A DNA stretch of 64,000 nt from Amphibalanus amphitrite (GCF_019059575.1 NW_024881998.1:1-64000), one strand, 5' to 3'; shown: positions 1 through 13,901, counted from the first letter of the stretch. Notes: generated by a model not told the origin, from the sequence alone. Numbers and translations are program-made.

Positions 1-2389
1 CTATTCTTTCGTTCCCCGGTTCCACCATTCGCTGCGGACATAAAGACAAATTATCGTGACCAAATGGGTCGTAAACGACTATAAACATTCATTAGCCCTT
101 TCAAAGCGGGTAACTCTTTCTGAATTGGGATGATGCATTACATATTGGTGTTGGGAATATCTGAAAAGCGATGCTCGAAATCACGTTTATATTGGTTTAT
201 TACTTGAATTCCATATTTCCCATGACAGCTGTATCTGTGTATCGTTCCCCTCTATTCTCTAGCTTCATTTTTTGTGTTACCATCCTGTCAGTCCTCTCAG
301 TTTCACTCTGTTCCAATCTGTGCAGTATCTCTGAACGCAGTTAACTATGTTCGTAGCCTAATGGACTATCTTTCTCGTCGAGCCTGACCCGATCCAAACG
401 CCTCCGGGAATCGGGGGCCCCTAAACGGGGTCTGTCACCGACTGATCTGCAGTTCCAGAGGCTGTTCTTAAACACCTGTGGTGGCGACAGCGCCGTGCGC
501 GTGTCCCCGGCACACGACAGGCTGACATCGTGACAGCGCCCCGGGCCGCGTCCCGGCACACGGCAGGCCTACACCTGACAGTTATCGCCGGGCGCCGTGA
601 TCGGTCGGTTTATACCGTCCAGCGCGGGTCGCGCGCCGCCGCCGGCCCGTCCCCGCGCCGTCGCCCCTCTATCGGAGCTGGAGTAACGACAGCAGCCGCC
701 GGCGGCGGCGGCAGAGGCGGCGATAACCGAGCCCGGTCGTGCCGGCCGCTCTCTTTACCGACCCCTGCTCGGCCCCGCCCTGCGGCGCGGTGCCGGCTGG
801 GGTCGGAGCGGCGCCGATGGAGATGTATGGAGCTCTCACGGCCCGCCGGAGAGCGCCGCTCAATAGCAGACGCACGTGTCTGCTGATCGCGGGCAGATAC
901 GGCGCAGACATAAAGGCGGCTGATGCGGCGGCCTTTCTCGGCACGGCGGCCAATTGTGCGCACCAAATGGCCGGCTGTGCCGGCGGCGGCGGCAGCGCAC
1001 ATGACGCCTGCGATGGTGCGGCGATCCTGAGTGCCGCACTGCAGACGGGGAGAGGCGTGCAGAACCGCTGCGACGACGGACGATTCCGAAGAATGTGCCG
1101 GAAAGGTCCACCCAAATAGTGATAGTCCACTATGGTTAAAGAAGTCCTTACCACCCTTACCATCCCCTCCTATAGGCAGTCATAATCAAACCCTAATAGT
1201 AAAAGTCCTCTCTGTCAGTAACAGTCCTCTTCGACAGCACCAGTCTCGCCAGCAGTAACACACTCCGCTGCACTCCTGCAGTAACAGTCGTCCCTTTCAG
1301 TACCACTCCGCCCCGGCCGCCGGGGTCCCGATCCGACCCAATCGTCGCTATTCGCTCGTCACCTGGCCCGACCGTCGCTATTCGCTCGTCACCCGGGCCG
1401 GCCTGGGCCGCCTCAGGTGTGCCCAAGTGGCTGTAAACGGTCACGCCGCTCCGCCAGTATACCGGCGGCGACCGGCGGGGCGGCCCCGTCGTTTACGACA
1501 TCGGATCCGGCGGCGGCGACGGGTCGTATCACGGAGTGCAGTGCCGAGCGGCCCGCTCGTACGGCGCGCCGCGGCGGCCGAAAATCGACTGCGGAGGGCG
1601 GGGCTGCTGTACGACCGAATTAACATTAGCGAATTCCATTAGCAGGCCATGAGGCTGCCGGTTGTACCGCGGCGTGCAGTTTGCATATATAAATCACCGA
1701 GATAGGAAGCGGCGTGCTCTGGCGCGGGCTCTGGAAGTCATCTGGTGGGTGGGAAGCCGTCGGCTACTCAAGGTCTTCGAATCGCGCTAGATTAGTGTGC
1801 CCACTGACCAATTTATCCCAGTCAGACTCAGCATGCAAGCTAATATTCTCCTATGAGTGCGATTTTCTAATCTCTGGCTGCTGAGATTGGATGAGATCTG
1901 CTCTGCACAATACCGCCATTTGGATGCCGATCGCCGGCAGTGGGATGTCCTTGGATCTCGGGTGAGGTCCGGTTGTCCTGGAGTGGAAGACGACCGCCGC
2001 GGGGGCAGGAGGTTCCCGGATCGGATCCACCAATTGGAGACTGGTCCGCCCAGTGACAGAGGGAGTAGCAGCAGCGGTCATGGGCATAATTTAGTTACAT
2101 AATCACATAGAGACACGGCTGGTGTTGTTTATTTAAAACAGATGCCTATAGGCTATCCATATCTATCTATCCATCTATCCATAAAACAGTATTTACGAGT
2201 TCGATTTAAGTCCCCAGAAACGTTGCCTTTTATTAACGTTTCTTTGAACAAATCTGCCCTGAAACTAAAAATAAGTAGCAGAAAACAACTCTTACCTGTT
2301 TAGCACAATCACAGTAAGAATAACAGGGAACTGTGTAAAATATTGCTCGCCTGCACATGAACAAACAGCACACTATATTTGTGAGTGGT
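1..2389. other. Non-coding GC-rich segment, no gene recognised
   Basis: The open frames here are short, overlap on both strands and have the Arg/Pro/Ala-rich composition expected of random GC-rich DNA. I found no domain, tRNA or convincing promoter. A TATATAAAT string near 1684 has no recognisable initiator at the expected distance. Confidence 0.5.
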
Positions 2390-2600
2390 GTGAACGGTTG
2401 GTGGCGGGGACAATGGACGGTTTTGTGGCGGATGGTGACGGACGGCCGGTGGATGGTAGACGGTGGACAGCGGACTAAAAATGGTAGATTATAGACGTTG
2501 GACAGTGGACGGCGGAGGGTAGACACTAGACACCGGCCGGTAGACATAGGAACTGCGAGCGGTGGACGGCGGCCGGTGGACGGTGGTGACAGCGGTCAGC
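2390..2600. repeat. Degenerate GGTGGACGG-type minisatellite
   Basis: Short variants of GGTGGACGG, GGTAGACGG and GGACGG recur roughly every 10-20 bases across this stretch. They look like a decayed minisatellite. No coding role is visible. Confidence 0.5.
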
Positions 2601-2827
2601 TCGCTCCTCCACAGCTCCTGTGTGGCCGCTCCCCCGCCGTCACCAACAGCGTCGTGTCGCGCCACAATGGCCGCCGGCTGATGGAGGGTCGCCAGCGCTG
2701 ATGAGGAAGCCCTGTTTATTACCGGACTCGATCTGCCACTGAAGGCCGAGCCTCGACGGGACGGTGGCCGACGAACGCCACGTGAAACATCGCAGTTCAG
2801 ATATTGACCGCCAAATGAGAGCGACAG

Positions 2828-4528
<1,701 letters not shown>

Positions 4529-5506
4529 TACAGGGTGTTTCACTAAAAGTGTCAAAAAGTAAATGCCTATTAAAGTTATATAAAATATGCAAATCACGTG
4601 GTTGCGCACGTGGCTTGGTTGCAAATTTTTGGACATTTATGCTTTGTCCATTTAAGATATATTTTACACTCATACGGAGCGAGGGCAGGAGGCCAAAGTT
4701 ACTAGTCGTTTTTTTTTCCTTTTGCAGAACAAGAACAGGTTATTTACACCGCAACAGGAGGGGTGAATTACACTTACCTTTGGTGCCATCAGAAACATTG
4801 AAACCGTATGCCGACTTTTCAGGAAACGTTTTATTCTCTCACCTCGCTACGTTCCAGATTATAAAAGGTTCAAAGGGCTTCTTGAGAGGTTTAAAAGGGT
4901 TCCTTCGATGCCGGTCGCAGTTCAAAAAAGACGGGGTCCCCCACCTCTCGGCGGAAACCGTTGAAAAGGTCAGGGTCTTTTTGAGGGTCTTTGAAGATAA
5001 CAAGAAGCTAATTTCAACATCAGAAATGGCCAAGGCCTTACAAGTTATCAAAAACAGCCACTATAATGGCTGTAACCACCAGGAACTGGCTGGATTAGAA
5101 GTTCCTGCACCGAAAAATCAGCTGCCTCGCCGCCCGCCTCTGGCCAGCGCAAAGCCCCGATCTGTCACCGTTTTACTTCTGGTTTTGGTCAGTAGCTCTC
5201 GCAGAGCTGAGGAAGACTCAAGTCGCATCACTTCGGGAGCTGAAGAGCACCATTCAAGGCTTTGCCGACAGTCTGGACGCTGAAGATGAAAACGGGCTGT
5301 GAGGCACCTCCGGACACGTGCCGAAACGGTGCATCAAAAGAAGGGGCGGATATGTGGAATAGGTTTGAGTGACGGTGCTATCGTTTTTATATATTCAAAT
5401 GTCCAACAATTGCGGATGAAATGGTATGCAAATTTCCGTAGAAAACATTGTTATTATGTGCATTATGACCTTTTACTTTTTGACACTTTTAGTGAAACAC
5501 CCTGTA
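4529..5506. mobile_element. Mariner/Tc1-like non-autonomous element with TA duplications
   Basis: The element body is 4531-5504 (974 bp). Both ends carry a near-perfect terminal inverted repeat of about 35-40 bp, starting CAGGGTGTTTCACTAAAAGT and ending in its reverse complement. TA dinucleotides at 4529-4530 and 5505-5506 are the target duplication. The flank on either side, joined together, matches an intact copy of the target at about 5547-5572, which supports the boundaries. A 319-codon frame (4324-5283) starts outside the element and crosses its left end. I do not recognise a DDE transposase in it, so the element is probably non-autonomous. Confidence 0.85.
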
Positions 5507-5592
5507 GTATGAGTCGAAACGTTGCATCAGTTCATTATAATTGAGTTTCATACTAGTATGAGTCGAAACGTTGCATCAGTTTATTATTGAGT
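5507..5592. repeat. Two tandem copies of target sequence, one an empty site
   Basis: The words GTATGAGTCGAAACG and TTGCATCAGTT occur twice about 50 bp apart. The join between the copies (TTTCATACTAGTATGAG, 5547-5563) equals the left flank plus right flank of the adjacent mariner-like insertion with a single TA. It therefore acts as an unoccupied paralogous site. Confidence 0.75.
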
Positions 5593-6034
5593 CGAATATA
5601 ACCGTCCCCAATGTCAGACGCCGACTCCCAGTCCGATTTTGCCGTCCGGCCGGTCCCTGAAGGGATGTCACGGCGCCGAGGCAGTTGCGTGTCCGATCCC
5701 GGCTGTCCGCTCCGGCCAGTCATGGCCTTTGATGGGCTGCGGTCAGGACTCTTCAGCCGTGATCATTTCCGGTATTACCGGAGAAAGCCACCACCTTGCA
5801 ACTTATAGAGCCGTAATGACAACCTTGTTACCGTTCTCAGACCAGTGACGTCATCGCGACCAGTGATGTCATCCAGGATCAGACGAACCGTCCGAATCAT
5901 TTACCGGCTGCTGATTATGGATCTGAATATAAATTGAGCATGTAATTAAGCATGTGTGGAGCTTGCAACATATTTGCGACGTCATGTTAAGGCTAAATAC
6001 TGCTGATATTGTGTTTTTTAGGCATCAAAAACAT
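5593..6034. other. Non-coding segment, nothing recognised
   Basis: No open frame with recognisable content and no obvious repeat structure between the two mobile elements. Confidence 0.4.
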
Positions 6035-7038
6035 TTAACCCTATTCCTGGCGGGGGGGGGGGGGGGGCCTCAGGAGCCCCCCCCCTGAGGTTTTTTGGTT
6101 ATTTCTCCCAAACGCGTTGAGCTAGGAAGCTCAAATTTTCTGACTTTTCCTAAAAGGCTTCTACGCAACATGTCTAAAAATTTTGAGTTGATCTGACCTC
6201 AGGTCAGGTCACCAGAGGCGGTTTGGTGACCCTACCTCAAAAAAGTTTGCAATCACGCCAGAGCTAGAGTTTTTGACCGATCAATTTCTTCTCTTCAGGC
6301 TTTAGTTAGGGTACCAGTATGTGCAATTTGTATATCTCGGAATTTTGATATCGGTGACCTAAGGTCAGGTCAATTTCGCGACCTCCCCATTATAAGTCAA
6401 TGGGGGAAAAATCAACTCCCTGTTTTTACCACTAAAACGGGTCGGAATGGCCCCATATACCATACATGACTTCATATACGATCAACCTTCACTACCTTGA
6501 GGTCTGTTTTGCTGTTGGGCAGCCGTGAGGTCATGTGACGTCATCAAAGGTCACCAAAGGTTTTTGGCAAATAACTCCGTACAGGAACAAGATACAGACG
6601 CGTGGATGGTCTCATTGTGTTCAGCTCGTCAAGACGCATCGAATGATATACATGATGACCTCGAGGTCACGTGACCTGAGGTCAACCTTTGACCTTGACC
6701 TTGCGAGGTCAACATATATATCATTCGATGCGGATTGACGAGAGGATCACGATGATGCCCTTAGTTTGTTCCTATCTTGACTAATTCGAAAGTTATTTTA
6801 GAAAAACTCTCTCCATATCTAGCGCCGCCATTTTGACTTTTTCGACCCCTGTGACGTCATCTTTGACCTGACCTGAAAATGACCTTTGTAAAAATTGTAG
6901 ATCTTGACCGTGCGTATCCGATGCCGTTTACCGTTTGTCGCTATCTTGCTTCGTTCTCGAGATCTCAGGGGGGGGCCGAATCGGCCCCCCCCCCCGCCAG
7001 TTTCTTGTCCCGGCGGAGCCCGCCAGGAATAGGGTTAA
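6035..7038. mobile_element. TTAA-flanked (piggyBac-type) MITE carrying AGGTCA clusters
   Basis: Body 6039-7034 (996 bp), with TTAA on both sides (6035-6038, 7035-7038). The terminal inverted repeat is CCCTATTCCTGGCGGG. TTAA duplications with CCC...GGG termini are the known signature of piggyBac-like elements. No transposase is visible. Both ends carry G-run/C-run hairpins (6051-6090, 6969-7001). The interior holds many AGGTCA/TGACCT half-sites, for example at 6192-6212, 6353-6380, 6656-6713 and 6857-6890. Its right end is closely similar, in inverted orientation, to the left end of the element at 62708-63885. Confidence 0.85.
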
Positions 7039-8829
7039 AAGGGTAATCAGTTTCGCTTATCATGACTTACTAGCAATATGATTGATAAATATAGCGTAAA
7101 TAGTAATTGTTGATGTTCTTGCGATAGGTCTTTGTGGTTCCTCAACGCTTTCCACCATACGCTCAAAAGTTAACGTGTGCATGAGTATGCAGGACGCAAG
7201 TTCAGTGTCTCCTGTCGGTAGGCGCATTTCCGAGTGGGACCCGCGACTTCCCCGTGGATGAGGGTAATGCGCCATCAGACGTCCGGCCTTCCTGGTGGGT
7301 CGATTATAATTAAGAATTTACATCTATACTTACATCGGTTGTATGCACCCACTTGCCAGGCGTTGAAATGCCCGGGCAGATCTGCAATGTTGTGATGATT
7401 CCGTAGTATTTTTTTAAGGGAAGAGTCCGTGCCCACGGAGTTCCCTTTCGGAATTTTTTTGGTAGGGCTCTAATGGTGAACTTTATATGAAAGCCATTCT
7501 TACCACACAGTGCCATAGTGCCAATATTAAAATAACAAAATTATGGGTAGTGCTCGGACACTACCAGCCATGTACAAAACGACATCGGCCGTGTCTCTAT
7601 TTCAGGGGAAGACCGCGTCTCTTTTGTACGGGGTAACTCCCTCGCTCTAAACTGTAGGTGCCAGATTCCTTGCCCCTCTGTTCGTTCCAGCTCCCTTTTT
7701 ACCCCTCTCGCGTTGTCAGACAGGCCAGTGCCCGGCGGCGCCCCTGCAGACATCAGCCGGACTATACCTTATCGTCCATCTGGCCGGCCGGCCGATACTG
7801 GTGTGCCAGCCGCCCATCGCCGTTCAATAATCGACCCACCTCCGCGGCTGGGCTGCCCTCGGCGCCGTATCGCACCCTTCTTATAGAATATTAAACTCTG
7901 GGTGTGTGAGCCTTGACTTCTATTCGGACGGTGACCACCCAGAGTCCGATGCGGGATATGGTTATCAACATTGCCAACATACCGAGTAAGTCATGTTGTT
8001 GGACTATCTGCTGCCTGTCACCGTCAGTGTTTTGACATGTGAGGCATATTACCTTTAATGACATGGCGGCTACCTACTCGTTAGAGCAGACATGCAGTTG
8101 ATGCGATCGCCAATAGTGCCCTGTACCTCAGAACTCGGGTAGCTGAGCACTATTTCAACTACCTATAACTCGCAGTAATGGCTCGAAATTGCAAAATAAA
8201 TATTTAAAGATTACTCTATGAGAAGGGAGAATCTCGACAATATGGCCGCCAACATAAATAAGCGACACCTGCAAACTATCTCGGCGTGGGTATAACATAT
8301 GTCGACGGGCGCCGATAGGCTGCTTTAATTACAAGACCGAGCCAGAGTAGGCCGCCCGGGGCGTGCCGGCGATCCGCTTCGCTCAAACAAAGCCCTGTTG
8401 CACAAGAGCACGCGTAGAACTGGCAGGTCACTCTCTCCCTCTCTCTCCGCCTGCCCCGGGCACTCTGCTCCTGTCACTGCCCATGGTGACTCCAGGGGAA
8501 CCCTGGAAGGAAGCCACCGCGGTGGCTGCTGCTCCCCGAACTCCCAGAATGCCATCACCGCGATCCGTGCGAGTTGAGTAACTCGTTTCTCGGCTCTGCT
8601 GTGGTTCCCCTGAGTTGACCCCAGGGTCTTCACCGTCCCAGTTCATCTCATAGTGGTAGGAATGGCACCTCGGGTGGCACTCTGAGGCCGTCTTTCTCGG
8701 GCGTAGTGCGTGCTAAGTACCGCCTTGTGGTGTCCTGAACGACAGAATCAATTTTCATTTATGATGCCCATGCGGTAGCCACTAGCAAGTTTAAACTTAC
8801 GTCCTTTGAGCTAAGCGAGTAGGTTAGGT
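7039..8829. other. Non-coding segment, nothing recognised
   Basis: Short overlapping frames only. No domain, structural RNA or transposon end was recognised. Confidence 0.4.
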
Positions 8830-8872
8830 ATCCTTTGTAATTGCTTCACTTAATGAAGCAACTACAAAGGAT
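8830..8872. repeat. Short stem-loop, 19-bp arms
   Basis: ATCCTTTGTAATTGCTTCA is followed by a 5-base loop and its reverse complement with a single mismatch. It could fold as a compact hairpin in RNA or as a cruciform. It is too short to be classified as a known element. Confidence 0.85.
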
Positions 8873-9039
8873 GACGTTAGCCTACGGGCATGTGTCCGCA
8901 AAATAACAGATATCTATTGACTGCCTCGCGCAACTGCCAAGTGGACATATTCCTTAGTGTCTACGACTATACATGCTGTGCAGTCCCTGGGTGTGCGGCG
9001 CCGAGTGACACTGGTCTCATGCTGTCACACCATCTCCGA

Positions 9040-9250
9040 TCCTTCCCCGCTGCCATGCACCACCCTCCGTCCCTCCCCAGAACAGTCACTGTCACCCCGC
9101 CTCCGCTCCCTCCCCGGTGTCCGCCCGCTGTCACCCCGCCTCCCTTCCCTCCCAGGTAAAGTCTCACCATAACTCCGTCCCCTCCGGGGGCTGACCCTAT
9201 CACCCCGCCTCCGTTCCCTTCCACGATGTCCACTGTCACCTCCCTCCGTT
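9040..9250. repeat. Degenerate C-rich minisatellite, period about 50 bp
   Basis: Blocks built from CCTCCGTTCCCTCCCC, a variable GGTGTCC-like word and CTGTCACCCCG recur four or five times with many substitutions. This is a decayed minisatellite with no coding sense. Confidence 0.6.
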
Positions 9251-11838
9251 CCCCGTGGTCTGACCACTGTCACGGCGCACGTCGTGTCGAAGTGTCGTCA
9301 GCGCAGTGACCGGCGGCTCAGGAATTCCCGACACGACCCGGCGCGGACCAGTGACACGCCGGGACTGCGGACAGCACCTGGGGCGTGGTGGGACTGCCAG
9401 CCTGTCACTTCGAGGGTCTAAACGCAGAGCAGGGACAGATAAATGTGGAGGTGGAAGTGGTGGATGGTGTTGGAAGAAGTGGTGGATTTGTGCGAAGGTG
9501 TCTCTTGATATACGTTTTGTGAAAATTGATGGAATATTATTCTGGAATTTACCTCTGGTTTGATTTTGACATCCGAATAAACCATAAAACTATCGTACTC
9601 TGGAATGTATTCCCCCGGCCGCTGGTGCAGGAATTTCTCACAGGACAGTGGGTGGGTGCCGGAGGAGGAAACTGGCCGGCCGGGGATCGGCGGTCGCTCT
9701 CTGTCCCGGTCAGACTCCCACCAGATGTGACACCGATAGACGTGCGGAGACCGCGGCGGCGCACCCGCCCCGCCGCCCATTAAAAACGGTGCAGCTCGGA
9801 ATGTTCTCAGATCGCTCTGCGGACGAAGGACAGCACCCTGGCGATCAGACGCGTTTCTCCGCAAAACTGGAACACCCACACGCAATAGAGGTATGCGCGG
9901 TATGGAACTGATTTCCCTCCTCCTTCCTTTCCTTTTTCCGATTGAAAATCATTTTGTCTTCCGCTTGACCTTATCATTAGGAGTGCAGAATGCATATCGA
10001 ATACCTTTCCTGATTTCACGCTGGGTGCATCAGAGGAGTTGGCTGCTGATAATCAAACAATCCAATTCCAACCAGCTAAAGTAATGGTAGAAAAACCGCC
10101 GAGTTAGAGTGCGATGTCATGCCGTTTTTCATGCATGATAAATCCGTTTATTCGCTCCTCTGCTCCTCGTCGTCAGTCATGGTTCCCGTTACGATTAGTA
10201 ACCCCGCACCCTCGCTGTTTAGCATATTGTCCGCATGTGTGAAGCCATTATAGTGGCAGTTGAAGGAAATGTGTCGGGTGCAAACAGATGATCAACAATG
10301 GATACAGACGTTCAAAGTGTCGTTAATGACTCGGCAACATCGGTTCTCGTTAGTCGAGTTGTGTTCGACAAAGAAGCTGCAGCGGACGTGGCGGTAAAGT
10401 TCACAGCCGGCTCCCGTCCCCAGCACTTACAAACTGATGTCAGAATGCAATAGAACGTTTGGACAGGGCAGAGGATGTGCCATTGTGGATGACTGAGCAT
10501 AGCAACAAACGATCTACGAAAGTGATGTTCCTTTGATGTCCAATATCTTTTGTTTGTTTATTTTTCCTGGTTGTATCTCTTTTACATAAACCATTGTATG
10601 CATAGGAGTATCTGCACTGCCGTGCCGTTTGATGACAAATAACTAAATACGAATGCACAATTATCTTCCTTTTAAGCACGCTCATTTTAGGCTCCGCGTA
10701 ACCGCGGTTTGTCTTTTGTTGCACCTATGGGCATTCAGCGGCCGCTCTCCCAGGTGCGTAGCTCCGCTGGCCGAAGCCCGCGGTGGTGCTGCTCTCCTCA
10801 ACAGTGAGGTCATCTGGGAGCAGCGCTCTCGAAGACAATCACAGGAAGGTTTCGGCAGGCGTGATCGGCCCCACTGCAGGAATGTGCCGAGACGTCGGCC
10901 GCAGCGCGAGATGTAGCGTCAGTTTCCTCTCCCACGAGCCTCCGGCTGCAGCTGAGCGGTTCACAGAGGGTCAGGGAGACGCTGGTGTGCCCAGGGAGAT
11001 AACCGCCCGGAGCATTGTTCACAGCACCGCCGCCAACTCTGCCGAAAAAATGCACCGTGCAGTGATCTCTGACCTGAGGAAGAGAGCGGGTGCGCTGGTC
11101 TCCGCTCCCGCTGCACACCTTTGACCTTTATGCAGTGCACCGTTTTTTGACAGATGCCAGTCCGTGCAGCCGCTGCAGCCTCCGAGCTGCGCCCGTCGAG
11201 GAGGCAAACGCGTGGTCGATGCGAGACGCTCGGGAGAGAAATCAGAGCATACCTGGAATTTCTCATCTGCGCGAACAAATCTGGTGCAGATTTGCAAAAC
11301 TTCTCAGAAAGCAGAGCGAGCGTGGACTTATGAATTTTGTTCGGAAAGCAGAAACAGAGGAGAGAGAAGATTTGGCAAAGGACTGGTGACCGATTTCTGC
11401 ATCGAGATCAGATAATTACCCGACACGAGACAAGACATGTTTCATCTTGGTTCACAGCTACTCCTATGATATGGAGCAATATTAATGATGGAAAGGTTGT
11501 CCATATTGTGGGAGCGCGCACTCTACCACGGACCGTTATCGCCTCTGATATTACGCTTTAATGGGCATTGCATGATGTATTGCACAAGTAGGTATTGCGT
11601 GAAAGTGGTTACTAAAAAGGTCACATATGCAGGTAATATTGGAGCTGATATACCTATGCTGATAAGTGTGAAAATATAGCGCACCATTCAGAACGACTGC
11701 TCACTTAAGAGACATGACTGCCGAACTGCAACAATTGAAGGGATTGTCAGCTTATAAAGGTTATGTCAGATACTTGCGTTACTTTTTCAGCACCATTCAT
11801 GCATTTGACGTACAGATACACCGGATGTAAAATCTGCT
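9251..11838. other. Non-coding segment, nothing recognised
   Basis: Open frames on both strands overlap and are low in recognisable content. No domain, tRNA or inverted-repeat element was found. Confidence 0.4.
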
Positions 11839-12246
11839 TAAAGGGACCCTCCCACCTTAACATTAGATTTGAGTTGAGATAGCCAAAATGGGGTCCCTGG
11901 CTCACAATTACCGGTTTCGGCACTCACAACAGCGCAAATACAACAGCGTGACGTCAGCGCAAATATCTAACCATTTTTAAATGTTTGACTAAAATGTTTT
12001 GCAGCACGCGGTGGTATATGCTATTTGCGCGCAACATCTGCCGCAAACGCCGCACTTCTAAAATAAAGTCGCTAGAAACAGCGGAGATCCCAAAAAAGTA
12101 AACAAAAGTAAAAGTCTAATATCTTGAAAACCGGTGAATATTTTTCGGTGAAATTTGGTAGATATTCGTTTTCGCTCTTTCTGAACCGAGCGACATCACT
12201 TTCATGCCGATTCATAAACTTTTTTGAAGGTGGGAGGGTCCCTTTA
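11839..12246. mobile_element. TA-flanked MITE, about 400 bp
   Basis: Body 11841-12244, with terminal inverted repeats AAGGGACCCTCCCACCTT and its perfect reverse complement at the right end. TA dinucleotides at 11839-11840 and 12245-12246 fit a TA target duplication, as in Tc1/mariner-type elements. There is no transposase frame, so it would depend on enzymes supplied elsewhere. Confidence 0.8.
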
Positions 12247-12861
12247 AAAACATGCGGTCACACGTCTCCCGGCCTAACACCAACGATTTGTCAAAACTCA
12301 TCACTGCCGGCAGTTTGATTGACTTTTTCCTAATTACATCTTATGTCACTTATCCTCAACAAACGTTACAGGGATTTGGCTTCAGCGTTCAATCGAAACA
12401 TGTGTTTACACGACACTCTAACTGCATCTTTCCATCCCACACGAACCTGCAGTCTGTCGCGCTAATGCTGCAGAAGCGGAGATGGCTGCTGCAGATATAG
12501 CTTCGCGGTGAGGTTGGACACCCGTCACCGGTGGTCTATAGTGAGGTGTACTGGATGTTCCGCGCAGGGAGCAGAGCACGTGGTAAGGGGGAGTGCGGAC
12601 AGGCTCCTGTCCCATGGTGCTCCTGTCTATTTAGTTTAGTTTAGTAAAGTTTAGTTTATTTCATAAACACTCTCGGGGTATGGTGGGCCCACTGACGAGT
12701 GCAGTCACATTTCAGACATTAAGCCAAATTAAGTTAAAAAATACACCTAATAAGATAGGTACATACAATCGAATGCATCAGCAATGCGTTCGGCAATATC
12801 TCATGACCAGTTTTTTCCACTGTATTGCACTCAGGTGCCAAACGTCTGCCTCACGCTGCTC
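12247..12861. other. Non-coding segment with a short TTTAG-like repeat
   Basis: Nothing coding recognised. A short run of TTTAGT variants lies at about 12628-12660. Confidence 0.4.
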
Positions 12862-13131
12862 TAAAGGCCTGGCTACACTATGCGTTTTCTGCGTGCGTTT
12901 TTTGCAGGTTTGCGTTTTTTGCGTAATATCGTTCTAGAAAAAAGTCATAAATGATACAACTTTTCCATTAGTTGGGTACAAAAGTTAATATAATTCTGAT
13001 TTTAACTAAAATTTAATATAAAAAACATCACAAAACCGTAATATCGTTATTTTTTCTAGAACGATATCACGCAAAACACGCAAACCCGCAAAAAACGCAC
13101 GCAGAAAACGCATAGTGTAGCCAGGCCTTAA
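12862..13131. mobile_element. Short MITE with TAA duplication, PIF/Harbinger-like
   Basis: Body 12865-13128 (264 bp). Long terminal inverted repeats (at least 40 bp) begin AGGCCTGGCTACACTATGCG and are mirrored at the right end. TAA at 12862-12864 and 13129-13131 is consistent with the 3-bp TWA duplications of PIF/Harbinger elements. The interior is AT-rich with no coding capacity. The inverted repeats are clear; the superfamily assignment is an inference from the flank alone. Confidence 0.75.
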
Positions 13132-13540
13132 GAAATACTTTGCACGCTCGGGGAATGCGATAAAATACATAGTCCCTGCTTAACCGTGGTCACCCGCGCG
13201 TACGGCACCTACATGGAACAGGCTGCATTGGCGCAATGGACGGGGTGGTATACATAGAGGCATGTTGTTTAGCAGGTAAGCCGAATCGATGTCCTGTCTG
13301 TGGGTTGGCTAAAGGAAATATACATTATTTGTGTGATAATTTTAGATTTGAGGTGTTTGATTTAAACTTTACATTTTACAAGAACTGCTCGATGTTTGAT
13401 ATAAATTGGTCATGGTTTGATTACCTTATTGCATAATTAAGAATATTAAGCTGTATTCTACCAACTATATAATGTATGGCACTTGTATTGCACTTCAATG
13501 GTATCTTTGAGATGTAAATGGGAAATAATGTGTTAATACA
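13132..13540. other. AT-rich non-coding segment
   Basis: No recognisable gene or repeat between the MITE and the foldback element. Confidence 0.4.
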
Positions 13541-13845
13541 CACTGAAAACAATTTAACCCAAGGCCGGCGAGTAAACCTGTGTTTCACGGGTACCCCCGT
13601 TTCTATATCCGCAACCATTTTTAATCACCCTCCCAGGAGTAGTGCTAGATCCCATTGCGGTGTAGTCGTACTTGCTCTGAGCGGATATAACCGCTCTCAG
13701 CGAACATGTCCGCTGAGAGCAGGGACGACTACACTGCAATGGGACATTACTGTACTCCTGGGAGGGTGGTTAAAAATGGTTGCGGATAGGGGTACCCGCG
13801 AAACACCGGTTTACTCGCCGGCCTTGGGTTAAATTGTTTTCAGTG
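13541..13845. mobile_element. Foldback (long palindrome) element, 305 bp
   Basis: Two arms of about 150 bp are reverse complements with roughly 90 percent identity by eye. The outermost 20 bases at each end (starting CACTGAAAACAATTTAACCC) match perfectly. The centre contains additional GAGCGG/CCGCTC self-complementary words. TTAACCC and GGGTTAA occur 14 bases inside each end, as in the TTAA elements of this window, but the symmetry extends past the TTAA. I therefore cannot tell whether the true ends are CACTG... or TTAA. No coding capacity. Confidence 0.85.
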
Positions 13846-13860
13846 CAGGTTGCAGTATCA

Positions 13861-13901
13861 TTTTTCGGCCGTCGAGCCGTTATCGTCGCGGCCGACGACA
13901 C
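13861..13901 (+). repeat. 41-bp perfect repeat, copy 1
   Basis: Begins TTTTTCGGCCGTCGAGCCG and ends CGGCCGACGACAC. Identical over 41 bases to 14755-14795. The flanks share little else, so this is a short dispersed repeat or a remnant of one. Confidence 0.85.

Noticed and set aside
1680..1700. TATA-box promoter (TATATAAAT)
   Set aside because: No initiator, downstream element or gene follows at a sensible distance.
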